A stretch of DNA of 64,000 nt from contig SEMN01000026.1 in assembly GCA_005408345.1 (NCBI GenBank), positions 1,148,536 through 1,212,535 of the forward strand, read 5' to 3'. Below the pieces are notes generated by a model. That model made no database searches and was not told the DNA's origin. It was given only the letters and a program-made list of their open reading frames with translations. Shown piece after piece: positions 49,421 through 61,951 of this stretch. The stretch's first letter is position 1; each line of letters opens with the position of its first letter. Origin of the DNA: Macquaria australasica (taxonomy: Eukaryota > Chordata > Actinopteri > Centrarchiformes > Percichthyidae). Made by a program: the position numbers and the translations under genes.

Positions 49421-49826
49421 CATGAGTGGATGGTTACACTACAAGATGATTACACTATCGTTTGCATATAAAAATCCAGTCAAATTTAAATTACAAATAT
49501 CAAATACTGCGCAAATGTAGTAATCCAAGGCCAAGTGCATTTTACCAGCAGTATTTAGTGTACTATCAAATGTTGTCACTGCTGTACCAAAGAAATACAT
49601 CCATACACTCCTCACTTAACAGTGTGTATCTGTAAACTGTATAATTGTTTTATAATCACCACTATAATATTCCTATAATATTCTATTATACTACATCTGG
49701 TTGCCTACTCAGAAGACAATTAAATAGACTAATATTAGACCTTCATTAAGCTATTTTTTGTGGTATCATTGGTGTTTTGTTGCTGTACAATGTCCCCCTG
49801 AAATTTCTCAAAGGCTCCATTAAGTA

Positions 49827-49828
<2 letters not shown>

Positions 49829-49873
<45 letters not shown>

Positions 49874-49903
49874 TGTGAGTGTGAGTGTGTGTGTGTGAGT
49901 GTG
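49829..49903. repeat. (GT)n with (GAGT)n interruptions
   Basis: A long GT tract changing into GAGTGTGAGTGTGAGT units at the right end. Confidence 0.92.
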
Positions 49904-50258
49904 GTTCAAAAATAGCCTTCACAACACTGAAAACTTGGAGCAGTTTGTTTATCAGGAGGTGTCCAGCACAACTGATCTGATAGTGGGATGTATTTGGAGT
50001 TTCAGTGTTGCCTCCATGATCACTTCAGAGACAATAAAGTCATTTTATTATAACACAGATCTGCAGGTCGGATTCCTAAATCACTAAAATTCTACCCACA
50101 GTAACAAACAGGCGTATTTAATTTATTTGAATAAAACCCATCAACCTAAAGAGATTATACTGAAATTTAAATTAGACAGGTTTAGGGTTTAAACCAGCCA
50201 AGTTTCTCAAAATCACTTTGTTAGGTAATCTTATGATTTGAGTAGTTGCGGCTGTAAT

Positions 50259-50273
50259 CCAATAGGTGGCAGT
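50259..50273 (+). promoter_or_regulatory. CTCF-like motif, plus orientation
   Basis: CCAATAGGTGGCAGT fits CCASYAGRKGGCRSY at 14 of 15 positions. It lies 2.2 kb upstream of hoxd12a. Confidence 0.5.
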
Positions 50274-52496
50274 AAAAGTTCATAGTTGGCCTCATGCTGT
50301 TGCTGACTTTGCTGTTTTCAATGTTTGTCAGTCGCTTAATTCGGAAATTAAACATCATCAGCTGCTTCCTTCACTGGAGCTAAATGTAGATTTACTGCTC
50401 ACGTAAAAACGCAAGGGGAAGATAAGTAGCCTGTGAAAATTACATAAACATGTATTTGTTGCAAACCACTTAGGTGTGTTTGTTGCAAATTACTGTTCCG
50501 AGTATGTTTAAATGAAGGAAACAAACATAAAACAGCTGGCAAAACATGTGTAACACTTTATTTTGGAGATGAAAAAGAAAGAAAAGTATAGCCTAATGTA
50601 GAAAATGGAAGAAAACCTAAACAACAAGTGTTTAAATCTGAAATATTTGAACAGAACAGATCTAAAATTGAATACTTACACAAAATAAAAACAAAGACAG
50701 AAATATAACACAACTAACTGCATTATCTCTAGGGGGAAAGCAAACGAAAGCTGATTTTCTTTCAAAGCTTTTTTTTTTGACACTTTGGATCTGCTACGCC
50801 CGGTTTTGTTTCGAAAACGATGCTTTTACATATTTAGGCTATATTCAAAAGATAATCTAATGTGTTTTCAATATTCAGGCCTAACTACTGAGACATAAAA
50901 ACAGTTAAAGCAATTGTTTCATCATAATGGAAACTTAGTGTTATTGAGCTGGCTGACAGTGTGCGTCATTTTAATCTGTTTTGCTAGAATTATTTTCTCA
51001 AAACGTGGTGTTTAATCACAAACTCTGCAGAGCTCCTATTGGCCAAATGGATTAAATTAAATAATAAAGTGCGCGCTCTCTAAAGACAAATTCTCTCTTA
51101 AAAAGATCCAAATACAGAAGTTTGTATTTGGGACATTCAGGCTGCGTAAAGTTAGGAGTACAGGCTACAGCCTTGTGTCACAAAGGTAGACTGGCTTCCA
51201 CAATTACAAAATTAGGAGAAGTTTTAGTGTTCAGTTTTAGTGTCATTTCCTGCTCTTCGTCCTTCATGTTTAGGGTGTCAGGAGCCAAACTGAGGAGATC
51301 CAGTCTGGATGTTTTCCAGCCCCTTTGAAGGAAGTTATCCGCCGTCTATTGTCCTTGGTAATAAACTTGCTGCTTCCCTCGTTCAAGTTCTCTGGCCTGA
51401 GAAATGTTGCCTTGAATCTTCCAAGTGCTGAAATCTCAACAGCGTTTTGAGTCAGTGGAAGTCAAAGTGGTTTCATAGTGTAATGCCATTTATTATAATT
51501 AACAGAGAATTTAGGCTCACATCAAGTGTCCACATTCTTCGTGTAAACCTTCAGTTACAACAAGCAGACTCAGGTTTTAGATCGGAAAAAAATATAAAAT
51601 GTTTTTCTGTGTCCTAATTATGTCCATTTGGGACTGAGGGGACATTTGAAACTCCTGTACGACTTTCAATTAGACTTGCTGAAAAGTAATAGACTAGAAT
51701 CGACAGGCCCTTAGAGGGTTTTACAGAGCAGGTTTAAAAATGTGTGGGATATTTTCGGCACCAGCTGTGGATCGCCTATTTATCGACTATAAACTTAGGT
51801 TCTTTGAAAAATGTAACATTTGTTTGTTTGAGGATGTGAGAAGTTAATAACGGCATCGAAACGGAATCATTTCAAATTAAAATCTGATGTAGAAAAGCGA
51901 TGAGAAAAGGTTTGAATGTGCGTATTAATTAAACCCCACGGCTTGAAGTTTCTCATGAGTTTGGTCAGTTTAAGATCCGAGATTAAACTGATCACACTTT
52001 GGGACAAAGGTTTTCTACTTTAGAAGAAGCAGCCTCAGCGTACGCACTTTAAACACTGGGTAGAAAATGTAGGTTAAATGACCTAAACTAAAAAAGAAGT
52101 GGCACTGGCTAATCCTTTTAAGTGAAACTACCAGTGCAACAACGCTGAAAGACATTATCACCAAGATCGTGTTTAAAAATGACCACAATGTTAAGATTTA
52201 ACAATAATTTACACAATGTTTTGTTTAGGTACAAAGAAATTGAACTAACTAATCGAAAACAAGTAGCTCTGGAATAAGTCTGACTGGAGGACTACGGATA
52301 GTAATGAGTTAATTGTGATTAGACTTCGAGATAATAATTATGTTTACTAAAATAGTGATATCTGTAAAAAGGAGCACTTTATAATTAATTGCTGCTGAAT
52401 GCCACAAAGCTAATATCTACACATCAATTTCTAATTTAGATTGAAAGTTCATTCTCTTCATATTAGTTATATTGTTGCATTATACGGAGTAATTAC

Positions 52497-53237
52497 CAGT
52501 AGTGGAATGTAAATGTAATCATGTACTGTATTTAAGTAGCTACAAATTAGAGGTACTTGTACTTTGAGTGTTACCATTTTATTCAACTTTTACTCCACTA
52601 CATTTGTCTGACAGCTTTAGTTACTTTAGTTACTTTTCAGATTACATTTTTTCATACCCTTCCTGTCCAGTGAAAACTATATATCCCCAAATCTGCTGAT
52701 TTTGAATTTTTCTGATAAACTGAAGGATTAAATGTTCCTTTATGGGTTGAGAAAATGCTCCTACTTCTTAAGCTAAATAAACAATTTTAATTTTAACCTC
52801 TTTGGATTAGTTGGAAAGTGCATCGTCACAAACCTGAAATCAGGGCTGTTTTTCTCATGAAAAGTGGACTTTTTAGAGATACGTAGTTCTCACAGGACAA
52901 CGACGCTACAAACATGATGATGATTTTATAGAATATGATGCACTGCTCTAGATTAAACTACCCAACAGTATATAAAGTAGTTCAAATGAGTTCAACATTA
53001 AACATCTACAGCAGTAAAATGCTTGCCAGTAACCAGTAATATTAATCCAGAAACATCATAATAGTAAAGCACTTACCGGAACCATTTTTTCTTTTACTTA
53101 CTGATTAAGTACATTTTGCTGATAATACTTACATAATTTTACTTAAGATTTTGAATGCAGCACTTTTTACTTGTAGTGGAGTATTTTCACAGTGTGGTGT
53201 TGCTACTTTTACTTCAGTAAAGGATCTTCTTTCACTG
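52497..53237. mobile_element. hAT-type MITE (non-autonomous DNA transposon)
   Basis: A 741-bp element starting CAGTAGTGGAATGTAAATG and ending CTTCTTTCACTG, giving imperfect terminal inverted repeats (CAGTAGTGGAA against CAGTGAAAGAAG). It is flanked by 8-bp direct repeats GTAATTAC (52489-52496) and GTAGTTAC (53238-53245) that differ at one base; 8-bp target duplications are a hAT hallmark. The internal subterminal repeats rich in TACTT/AAGTA (such as GAGGTACTTGTACTTTGAGT) are those of an abundant teleost MITE family. There is no transposase, so it is immobile on its own. Divergence of the ends suggests an old insertion. Confidence 0.8.
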
Positions 53238-53660
53238 GTAGTTACTATTCGTTACTTTGTGGTCACCTCACCATGAGTGTCCCATAAAGCGCATTCCCAC
53301 CAAAGTGACAAGTAGGCCTAGCTATATAGAGCTTTTACTGGGAAACTAATTGCAATTAGTTTCTTAATGACCAAACCGAGGAAGCAGGAAAACGACCAAC
53401 GATATTTCTTGACATTCAGTTAAAGATAAAGAAACATGAGTGATTGTTTAAATGCACAAACACTGGAAAACATTTTTTTTGGGCGAGATATATATGTCAC
53501 ATTTTACTGTGCAATGATACGTTTATGTTGAATGAGCAGCATCTTGCTATTCCAAACATAATGATCTGCTTCTGATATATGTAATGAATGAGATTTTCAG
53601 ATATTGTAGGTTAGGGGCAACAGTTAGTTTGGTCCCTGTCCTGTCACTGACAAGAAGTCG

Positions 53661-53675
53661 CCACTAGATGGCCCT
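53661..53675 (+). promoter_or_regulatory. CTCF-like motif, plus orientation
   Basis: CCACTAGATGGCCCT fits the CTCF core at 14 of 15 positions. GCCACTAGATGGC also occurs in some fish repeats, so it may have arrived with a mobile element. Confidence 0.45.
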
Positions 53676-56217
53676 CTAGCTTAAGGAAAGAAGTCTGGAC
53701 ATGAGAAAAGGCATTAGCTGTCTTAACAGTGAACTAGCATGAAATTGGCATAAAGCAACAGCTTCATTCAGCATTCAACACTGAAGCATTTGATTAATGA
53801 GTTGGTTCAGCTCACTGTGGGGGTGGACGTTTATATCAGAGGTCCATCTCGTGTAAAAACCAAAGCAACTGAAGCCCTCTCTTCTACACAGACTCCAACA
53901 GGAGGAAAATATGCTTCAGCAGCCCTTATTACCAAAAAAGCCTACATCAGTTAGAAGCAGCCTTGTGCTAATGTTGTAGTCATTTAGCATAATTTGATTT
54001 CCAAACTGTTCAATCTCTTCTCAAGGTTGATCGGCTCCAGCTCTATTATTTGGGTCTTTTTCAGTGGCAAATCAGTCATTTTTTTTATCTTGATAAGATT
54101 CCTTAAAAATATTTTTCCTTGATGGAAATTTGGGAACTGAAACTGAAATATTTAATATCTATGTAATGATGTCCTCTCACTTCAACAAACCGTACACAAG
54201 CATGGCACAGGCATATAATCCATATTTCCATATATTTGGCTCACAGCAGAGGACAGATGCATCCTGTAATGAGTATGGCTGTATGAGATTATGAAGCAGG
54301 CCTGTGCTGAAAAGAGGGAGAGAAGAAAGTAAGATGAATGCAAAGCGTAGAATTATTCTGCAACCACATACTGTGTATTCAACAGTTGCACATATTGATT
54401 GGAACCACAGCTTATTAGATACACATGTAAAATAAGATGCAAATTGTGGTTCAGTTATTTGACTAATTTTGGAGGATGGGGTTCATGGTGTTGTTTGACT
54501 GATCTCCATACCCACTCAACATCCTTTTGACATGTAGTTTGTTGATGACTGTTTGGACTATGGATTAGCAATTAGACAGCGGCCGCTGTTTAAAGTAATA
54601 AGTACTTGCAAAGGGACAGCGTGGCACACCAACTCCAGTGATACACAACTCTAGCACATGGAAATGATCTGGAAACCTTTTATCAAATGGGGAAAGCAAA
54701 CACCAAACAGTTACTTCAAAGTGGTAAAAGACCACTCAAAAACATTTGTTTTGTATGTGAATCTGTTATAATCAGTGACATAATTTGGCTCCGTCTTGAT
54801 AAAAGGGACTAGACGAGACATTCAGTCAGTCCCAATTCAGTTTTTATGCAGTGGTTCAGTTCTGCTTGTTTCTATCTGGGCACACAGTAAATGCAACCTC
54901 TTCAGGTGATCAATAAAGAACCAGAGCATCTTACATTTCAGTACACAGATTTCGACATCCTTATTGGTTTCTACTGATTTCCTGAAAACAAGAGGTCTAT
55001 TACAAAAGCCGGACTCAATAATCAGCATCTATCATATATTGTCAATATCATTAGTCTTATTAGAAATTAAAAAGATAAAACATTTTAAATTCAATTAATC
55101 CTTAAAGGGATGTTTGTAATGTGCTTTGAGGTGCTCTTTCAACTTCCTGTATTTATGAGACCCACTTAGTATTAACACACACCTTCACAGATTCATCAAA
55201 TGAACACATTGTTTGAATTATGAAGGGTTAATCAAGAGAGAGTGCAAAAATACGTTAAAATATACCGAGTTATACAGATACCTACTACTTAATATGGGCT
55301 TTTTAAAGTTTTTTAAAGTATGACAGAGGCCAGATGACAGCAGATGTTGCTCCAGATAATGTACACTTCTGGCTACAGTTGATGCATCATCTGCTCATGA
55401 TGTCTGATTATCCTTCCATTTTGTATTGTCAGCTGCAGTTATTAATGAATTAATAAAGGACTGCACTCTGTAATGGTTTTGAGGAGCTTGGGCGGAGTTA
55501 TTAGAAATAACTCACTGCTATGATGGAGTCAAGGAGTTCAAGGAATAATCACCACTTACAACCATTTTAACACAATGCAATCATGCAACTTTTACAAAAT
55601 AAAAGCAAGTCCTCATGGTCACTGATGGATTTCTGCAACTCTAGCAGGTTTCAAATCTCTGCCAGCTGACTGATAAATGGAGACCAGTTGTTGCCACATT
55701 CAAAACACTTGAAAACACTACAGCACGCCTGGTAGATGATCAGCAGTAATGATAATGTGGTTTAGTAAATGTGACAAAATAGCGAATGGCATGGTATATT
55801 GCTGCTCATTTACATATTCTTGCTCAAAATAAACAGCGCTTTATCACAAGCAACAGAGCTTTTTTATGTATGTTATCTGTCCAATTTAAATGATATGGAC
55901 TGATCATTTTACAGCTATGATGAGCAATGAAAATGAAGGGTTAAACTTCTTTGTAATTCTGAATATGGCTAACATTTTTGTTTAACTGACTGATATTTCT
56001 ACAGACAAAGAGCAGCATTTGAACATTTCCTACCCATATTCCTGCCTTCTTGAACTCATTAAATTTTCAACAAATAATGTCTAAAAATATCAGCTCTTAA
56101 AGTGGGAGCTGGTAGGGACCCTTCAGAGAGGTAAGGTCCTATTGTCAGGGGCCCTAAACTCACCTCTGTACAGACCAGTGGCAGCGACCATGGCTGAAGT
56201 TGCAGTTCCTCTAATGG

Positions 56218-56232
56218 CCACTAGATGCAGCG
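56218..56232 (+). promoter_or_regulatory. Partial CTCF-like motif, plus orientation
   Basis: CCACTAGATGCAGCG keeps the left part of the CTCF core but deviates in the GGC step. It is weak. Confidence 0.25.
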
Positions 56233-56705
56233 CCCAACAAGACTGACCGTGTTGAGGTGGCTGAGAACCCCCCCAAAATTCTCACTGGAAATACAGTCGA
56301 TGTAATCCCACATCTTCTAATGTGCTTCTGTTTTTCACAGAAGACATTTTGACCCGTCACAGAACAAGCACAGGTGATACTAATAAAATGAATGAAGGCT
56401 GAATTCCATTTAGCTGCTTCAGTTTCAGGGTCCTGGTATAGTGCATGCTGGCTCATTGTCACATTGTCATGACGTACTGGGACATTTGAATAGAACAGAG
56501 CCATTGTTAGCTTTGTTGCACCTGTTAGGGCGGGACAACTTACACCTTCATCATTCTAACAGGTAGATTGAATTCTTTAACAACACGTAGCTCCCGTCAC
56601 AGCTCGCCCACCTTCAACCTCTAATCAGCAGAATAACTAAACACCAGTGAGTGTGTGCAGGGCCTTTAAGGCTGAAAGATAAATCTGTTTTCAGGGATCT
56701 TTGCT

Positions 56706-56715
56706 TGATTGACAG
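56706..56715 (+). promoter_or_regulatory. Pbx-Meis/Prep composite site
   Basis: TGATTGACAG is a perfect match to the Pbx-Meis/Prep heterodimer consensus. It lies in the hoxd12a-evx2 gap. Chance occurrence is possible. Confidence 0.35.
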
Positions 56716-59473
56716 CCATCTCAGCCCATCAGAGTCGGCCGTGGTGGTTGCTGCTTGCTTATCCCAACTCAGCTCCACTCAGGCTCCCTCCCCTTTGTCC
56801 AGATTTGGATTTTCACACACTCCACTCCTGATTTTCTACAGTGGTGTCACAATGTTAGAAGGCAACACGTAATGTTCATTTAAAAAAATCTAATGTGTAT
56901 TTTAGGTTTTCTTTCTAATATGTCATTATAGCTTCTATAAGCTCAGTTGTAGTAGGATTTACCAGCATGTGGGTTTGGCTAGCTCACCATTATGCTGATT
57001 TCCCATGGCGTTACAGTAGCCATCTAATAGATAATCAGTCAAGTTTCTTGCCAAGACTGTTAATGTTTTACTCAAATTCAGTTAAACTCTTGGTATTTGG
57101 TAAATCTAATGTTATTCTTCATCTATGTCTTATTGCTAACTGCTGCTATACTTGTCTGCTGCAAAAAGTGGTTGTTAACAGTAGCCTATTGCTCATTTGT
57201 GCTTTGTTGCTCTGCATGGACAAATATACTGAATAGTGGATGTTATCACTATATTACTGTATCTACGTTTTCTGCTTCCTGTTTTAAGAATGCTGATTAT
57301 GTGGCTGTTGTTGCCACTTCTGCGTCTTACTGCGCTTTGTTTGCATTTCTGAATCCGTCACCTACACTGGGTTTAAAACATTTTTCCAAAGGGCAGTCGG
57401 CTGGCTAACACGGCACATTCATAGAAAGGTTAAGTAGTGTGCATTGTCCCTATAAATCAATAAATGAAATGTATGACCATCGTTTTTGATTTGCACCTCA
57501 TTGTGAAATCTAGCCAGCTTTACAGGTGTGTTCCATATTCATTTTTTACAAATGTCAATAAAGAATAATTGTATTTTTGAACAGTGTTCATTTTCCATTA
57601 GCGTTGATCGTTATGCCCGGGACTGGTCCTTTGAGTGTTTATCACATGACTTTCAGTACAATTAATTTCAGTTTGCCTAATGCTTATTTCATTACACATA
57701 TGAACAAATTACAGTTTTATTACCACACCAAAAAAAAAAAAAAAAAGCCCAAATGAAAGGGTGAGATGTAACAAATCATGCCCACAAAACTTTTTACTAC
57801 TGCTTTCCTCCGCTCTCCAGCTTGGAAGCCTAAATCTGTGGTCATGATCATCTACAGTATGAGTGAAGAGAGAAGTCAAAATATCACCTGAACATTTTCG
57901 CCCAACCTGAAATCTACTTCCTACAAGCCCAAATTCTCAGCATGTAGTTACAGTTTAATATGAAACTTTTGCTCACTGGCAGCTCCCCATGACAGAGAAC
58001 GGTAACTGAAGTTAAAAAAAAAAAAGATAGAAAATTGCTAACTTAAATGCTGAGAAACCTTGTGACCTTTATCATCCACTCTGTGATTTAGGCCGATTCT
58101 CCATGAATTCTCACACTTCAGGTTCATATCTATAGACCCAAAATATTCTTAACATTATGTACAAGCCAAGGTCCAGTCAGAGTGTGCTGTTGTTCATCAG
58201 TGCAAGTGCACACTTCAGCTGAACAGCATATAAGTAACATGCATCTGTTCCATTAATAGGCCTCTCAAGAAAAGCTTAAAAGCCACTTCAAGACATCCAC
58301 ATGAAAGACTTTGTGTCCAATAAATGTAGAAGAGTGGGGGAAAGACCCCTTCACTAATATGCCATGTATAAATACACACTTTCACTGCGACACCAGTCTG
58401 AAAAGTGAATGTTTGCTGTATGTATGTAGTATTCAAACAGAAAAGATAATCCTAATACTGGCAAGATGACAGAGACATATGAACACATGAATTTAAGAAT
58501 ATCACTTGATATTCTAATCAAAGGCAGGATTTACACTTTTGATCTTTTTGCAGCTGGCCAAGAAAAAAGCTGAGCAGAATAGTGAGATTTGGTCTACTAA
58601 CTAATTAACTAAAGCATGGTTCAGAGTAAAGATCAAAGATACATTTCAAAAGTTTAAGATTGCGTGATTATACAATTCAGAAGTATCTGCAATGTAAAAA
58701 TATCTCTTAAGGTAAAACTCTCTTCACAGAACGATTCATCAGCTGCACAATTAATCCAGTACATATGCAAATTACCTAATTATATTAAATGTAAATTCCC
58801 AAAGCTCTTAGAGGAGATTACTTACCAGTGTCTTACTTGAATACAATGTTTTTTTTCCTTTCAAAATTAAAAGAAAATAATTGTGTTCACTAACGAAGCG
58901 ATGGGTGCATTTAACTTCAGCATCATTTAGTGAAACGTGTATTAATTGGTCTTATCCTGAGGGTTGTAAAACATGATTCTCCTAAATAAGATCAGAGCAT
59001 TAGTTTACATAAACACAGTTCTTTGAACAAATGACTAAGTGGGCTGAAATGTATTTAAATCAGCTGCATGCAGTATGTTTGATATTGAAATTTTAAGCGT
59101 CAATAGGTTCTTATCCTGGTTCTGAAGCCTTGTCAATATTCAGTCTCATAGTCTGTGTTATCCCAGAGGGGAGGGCAGACAGTAGATTGTTACATTTTGA
59201 ATCCCATTATATTGCTCACCAGTATTACAAAAATAGGACAGGAAAGTGCCAGGTTAGGGAAATGGCTGTTTGGCTCCGCTGCAGCTCCTCTAAAATGTCT
59301 TTTCAGAAACCTAAATTAAAATTACTATATTTCATTGCCATAATCTATACACTCATCCTGACTGGAGATGTTCCCAGAGTGCTCAGGACAGACACAAGTC
59401 AGGACATCAGGTAAACTACAGCCCACACCTCCCATTCAACACCTAATATCAATGACAGCAATTAACATTAAAT

Positions 59474-59488
59474 CCTGCAGGAGGCGCC
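59474..59488 (+). promoter_or_regulatory. CTCF-like motif, plus orientation
   Basis: CCTGCAGGAGGCGCC fits the CTCF core at 13 of 15 positions. It lies 1.4 kb upstream of the evx2 start. Confidence 0.35.
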
Positions 59489-60553
59489 AGAGGACGCACA
59501 GAGGATAATCTGATGGCGCCTTTAAAGTCATTTCACATCGAGAAACCAAGTAGTCCATGCATGGGTGTTATGTCTTTACATATCGAGTTGGAGGTAATAT
59601 GATGCATACATGTGCCAGCTATTTTCCTATAAATACCCCAACTATGCAGCTAATAAAGGTTTCGACACACAGACAGACGGAAACTGGGAGGAAAGACTTC
59701 AAACTGATAGAGATTCTGTGAAAAATGTAAAATATTAAAGTATAAGCTCTTAAATCTGAGTAATTCGTTTAAATTCAACACCAAAGCCAATCAAAATGAA
59801 CAAAGAGAATGGAAAGAATTAGCCTTAACGAAATATTTCAACTGTGACTATGATCGTCAAATTGAAAAAAAAAAGATTAGACACGTTATTTTAAAAGTAG
59901 TCTACCTTAACTTACAAATAAGCTACCTCTATATGCATGCATTAATAAATATATAACTGTGTGCTGTTGCCGGTAAATGCGTAATTATGCAAGCATTATC
60001 ACCACATCATGTGTCTTTGACGAATAAAGAACTGTGTGGAGCACAATCCAAAAAAAAGAGAAAAAAATATATGAAATGCTTAAAAAAATCAACATGGTCT
60101 TAAAAACTAGAGAAAATAATACTCTTAATCTCTTATCACAAACGTGCATCTTAATCCTAATGCACTTCACATACTGATTAAGTCGCAGAAACGGTGAAAC
60201 GTGATAAAAATAAAAGACATAAAAGGGGAATAAATAAAAGCACAGCGATTAGAGAGAGGGAGGGCGAACAGAGAGGAGGGAAACAATAGAGAATCAAAGC
60301 ATAATAATATTCCTAAATGAAGAGGGAAATGTTGCACCGCTCATTTTATTAATCAGACTGTCAATTTCACCCAAGAGGCCAAACCCAAGAGCAATCTAAA
60401 ACAGACTCAGATCAACCCAGGGACCAGCACCTCGCTCCTCACTCCTCTCTTCCTCTCCACTTGGATATTATTCGTCTGACCGAAGGCCGCCTCCATCATC
60501 AAGTGACAGCCCTCTCCTATTTATTTGCTTATAAACCTGTTACAATAAATGAT

Positions 60554-60711
60554 CATTGGAGCAACGTCAGCCGAGCATTTTAACAACGAATAGCAACCAC
60601 TTTTGATGAATGACATTTCGCTGCTGTGGGGAGGATGCACGGCTCATTTTGAGCAGTCGCTCGTCGATTGCATTCAGATTCTTTCATTTTTTGCGTCTTG
60701 CTTATAAAAAG
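60554..60711 (+). promoter_or_regulatory. evx2 core promoter
   Basis: ATTGG (inverted CCAAT) at 60554-60558 followed by ACGTCA, then a good TATA box, TATAAAAAGG, at about 60703-60712. The TATA is 145 bp before the evx2 ATG, predicting a transcription start near 60735 and a 5' UTR of about 110 nt. Confidence 0.6.
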
Positions 60712-60847
60712 GTTTAGAGACAGTTATTTAGAGACAGTTGCTGAGTTGCATGCGGATTTAGCTGCGACACAACTCATTGGTGCTCCAGCAGCCCCCTGGA
60801 CAAGTGTTGTGGGTGTTTTTTTTTTTTCCTTCGTCTTGCGCGACTTA

Positions 60848-61901
60848 ATGATGGAGAGGATAAGAAAAGAGATGATATTGATGGAGAGAGGTCTGCACAG
60901 TCCCGTCGCAGGGAAGAGGCTCGCAGACACGCCTGGAAATTCAGTCCTGGAGGCCCTGGAAAACTCTCAGCACAGCGGACGGCTAAGCCCGAGAATAACT
61001 TCGGCTTCTCTCCATGGGAATCTTGGGGACATCCCGACGAAAGGCAAATTTGAAATTGACAGTCTTTTCGGGGCACACCACAACAGTGAAAATACCTCTT
61101 CGGCGGAAATTTCCTCGTCAGAAAGCCGAAAGAAAATGAGCCTTTACTCCGAAGTTTCGCCAGATTCAGATATTAACAGTGATGTGGAGGTGGGATGCCC
61201 TGCGCATCGCTCCCCGAGCCAGCACAAGGAAAACAACAAAGGTAACATTTCATTTTACTACAGATTTATCTCGTTTTTATTTTTGCTTTTATATTTTGAT
61301 GTTAATATAGCGGGTAGACTATTATTATTATTCTCTCTCTAGCCAAAAACCGAAATAAAGATAAATTCACTTATTATTATTATTATTACTAATATTACTA
61401 TTATTATCACTATCATTATTATTACTATTATATTAAAATGGAAAAATGCAATATTAATAAAAATAATATTTACAAAAATGTTTTGCATTTGCCTCTTAAC
61501 ACAAGTTTAACATTTTGTTTTATTATTATTATCATTAAGTTGTCAAATATAGTGTAGGCCCACACACACGTGTATTATTCCAATATTATCGATACCAATA
61601 ACAGTTTGTTTCTTTTTCATTTTTATTTGTTTTGTTTAGGTTTTTCAGACAGTAATTCTGGATCCTCCAACACAAGCTCAAACTCCCTCGCGAATATGAA
61701 CGGTAATTCAACGGGAGGATCAAATTCCGACCAAGTGAGAAGGTACCGGACTGCTTTCACCAGAGAACAAATCGGAAGGCTGGAAAAAGAGTTTTACAGG
61801 GAAAATTACGTTTCGAGACCGAGAAGATGTGAATTAGCCGCAGCGCTGAATCTGCCCGAAACTACGATTAAGGTACACATTAATCTTCATTATTCTTGTC
61901 C

Positions 61902-61951
<50 letters not shown>

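Larger units (their letters stand above)
48071..60847. other. hoxd12a-evx2 intergenic region, hoxd13a not found
   Basis: About 12.8 kb between the divergent hoxd12a and evx2 genes. hoxd13a would be expected here on the minus strand, but no Hox13 homeodomain or helix-3 signature was found on either strand. Content: an interspersed repeat at about 49173-49420, a GT/GAGT repeat at 49829-49903, a hAT-type MITE at 52497-53237, CTCF-like motifs at 50259, 53661, 56218 and 59474, a Pbx-Meis composite site at 56706-56715, and the evx2 promoter. Confidence 0.75.

Noticed and set aside
49829..49903. Tandem GT/GAGT units considered as a CRISPR-like or coding repeat
   Set aside because: Simple microsatellite without unique spacers; the genome is clearly vertebrate.
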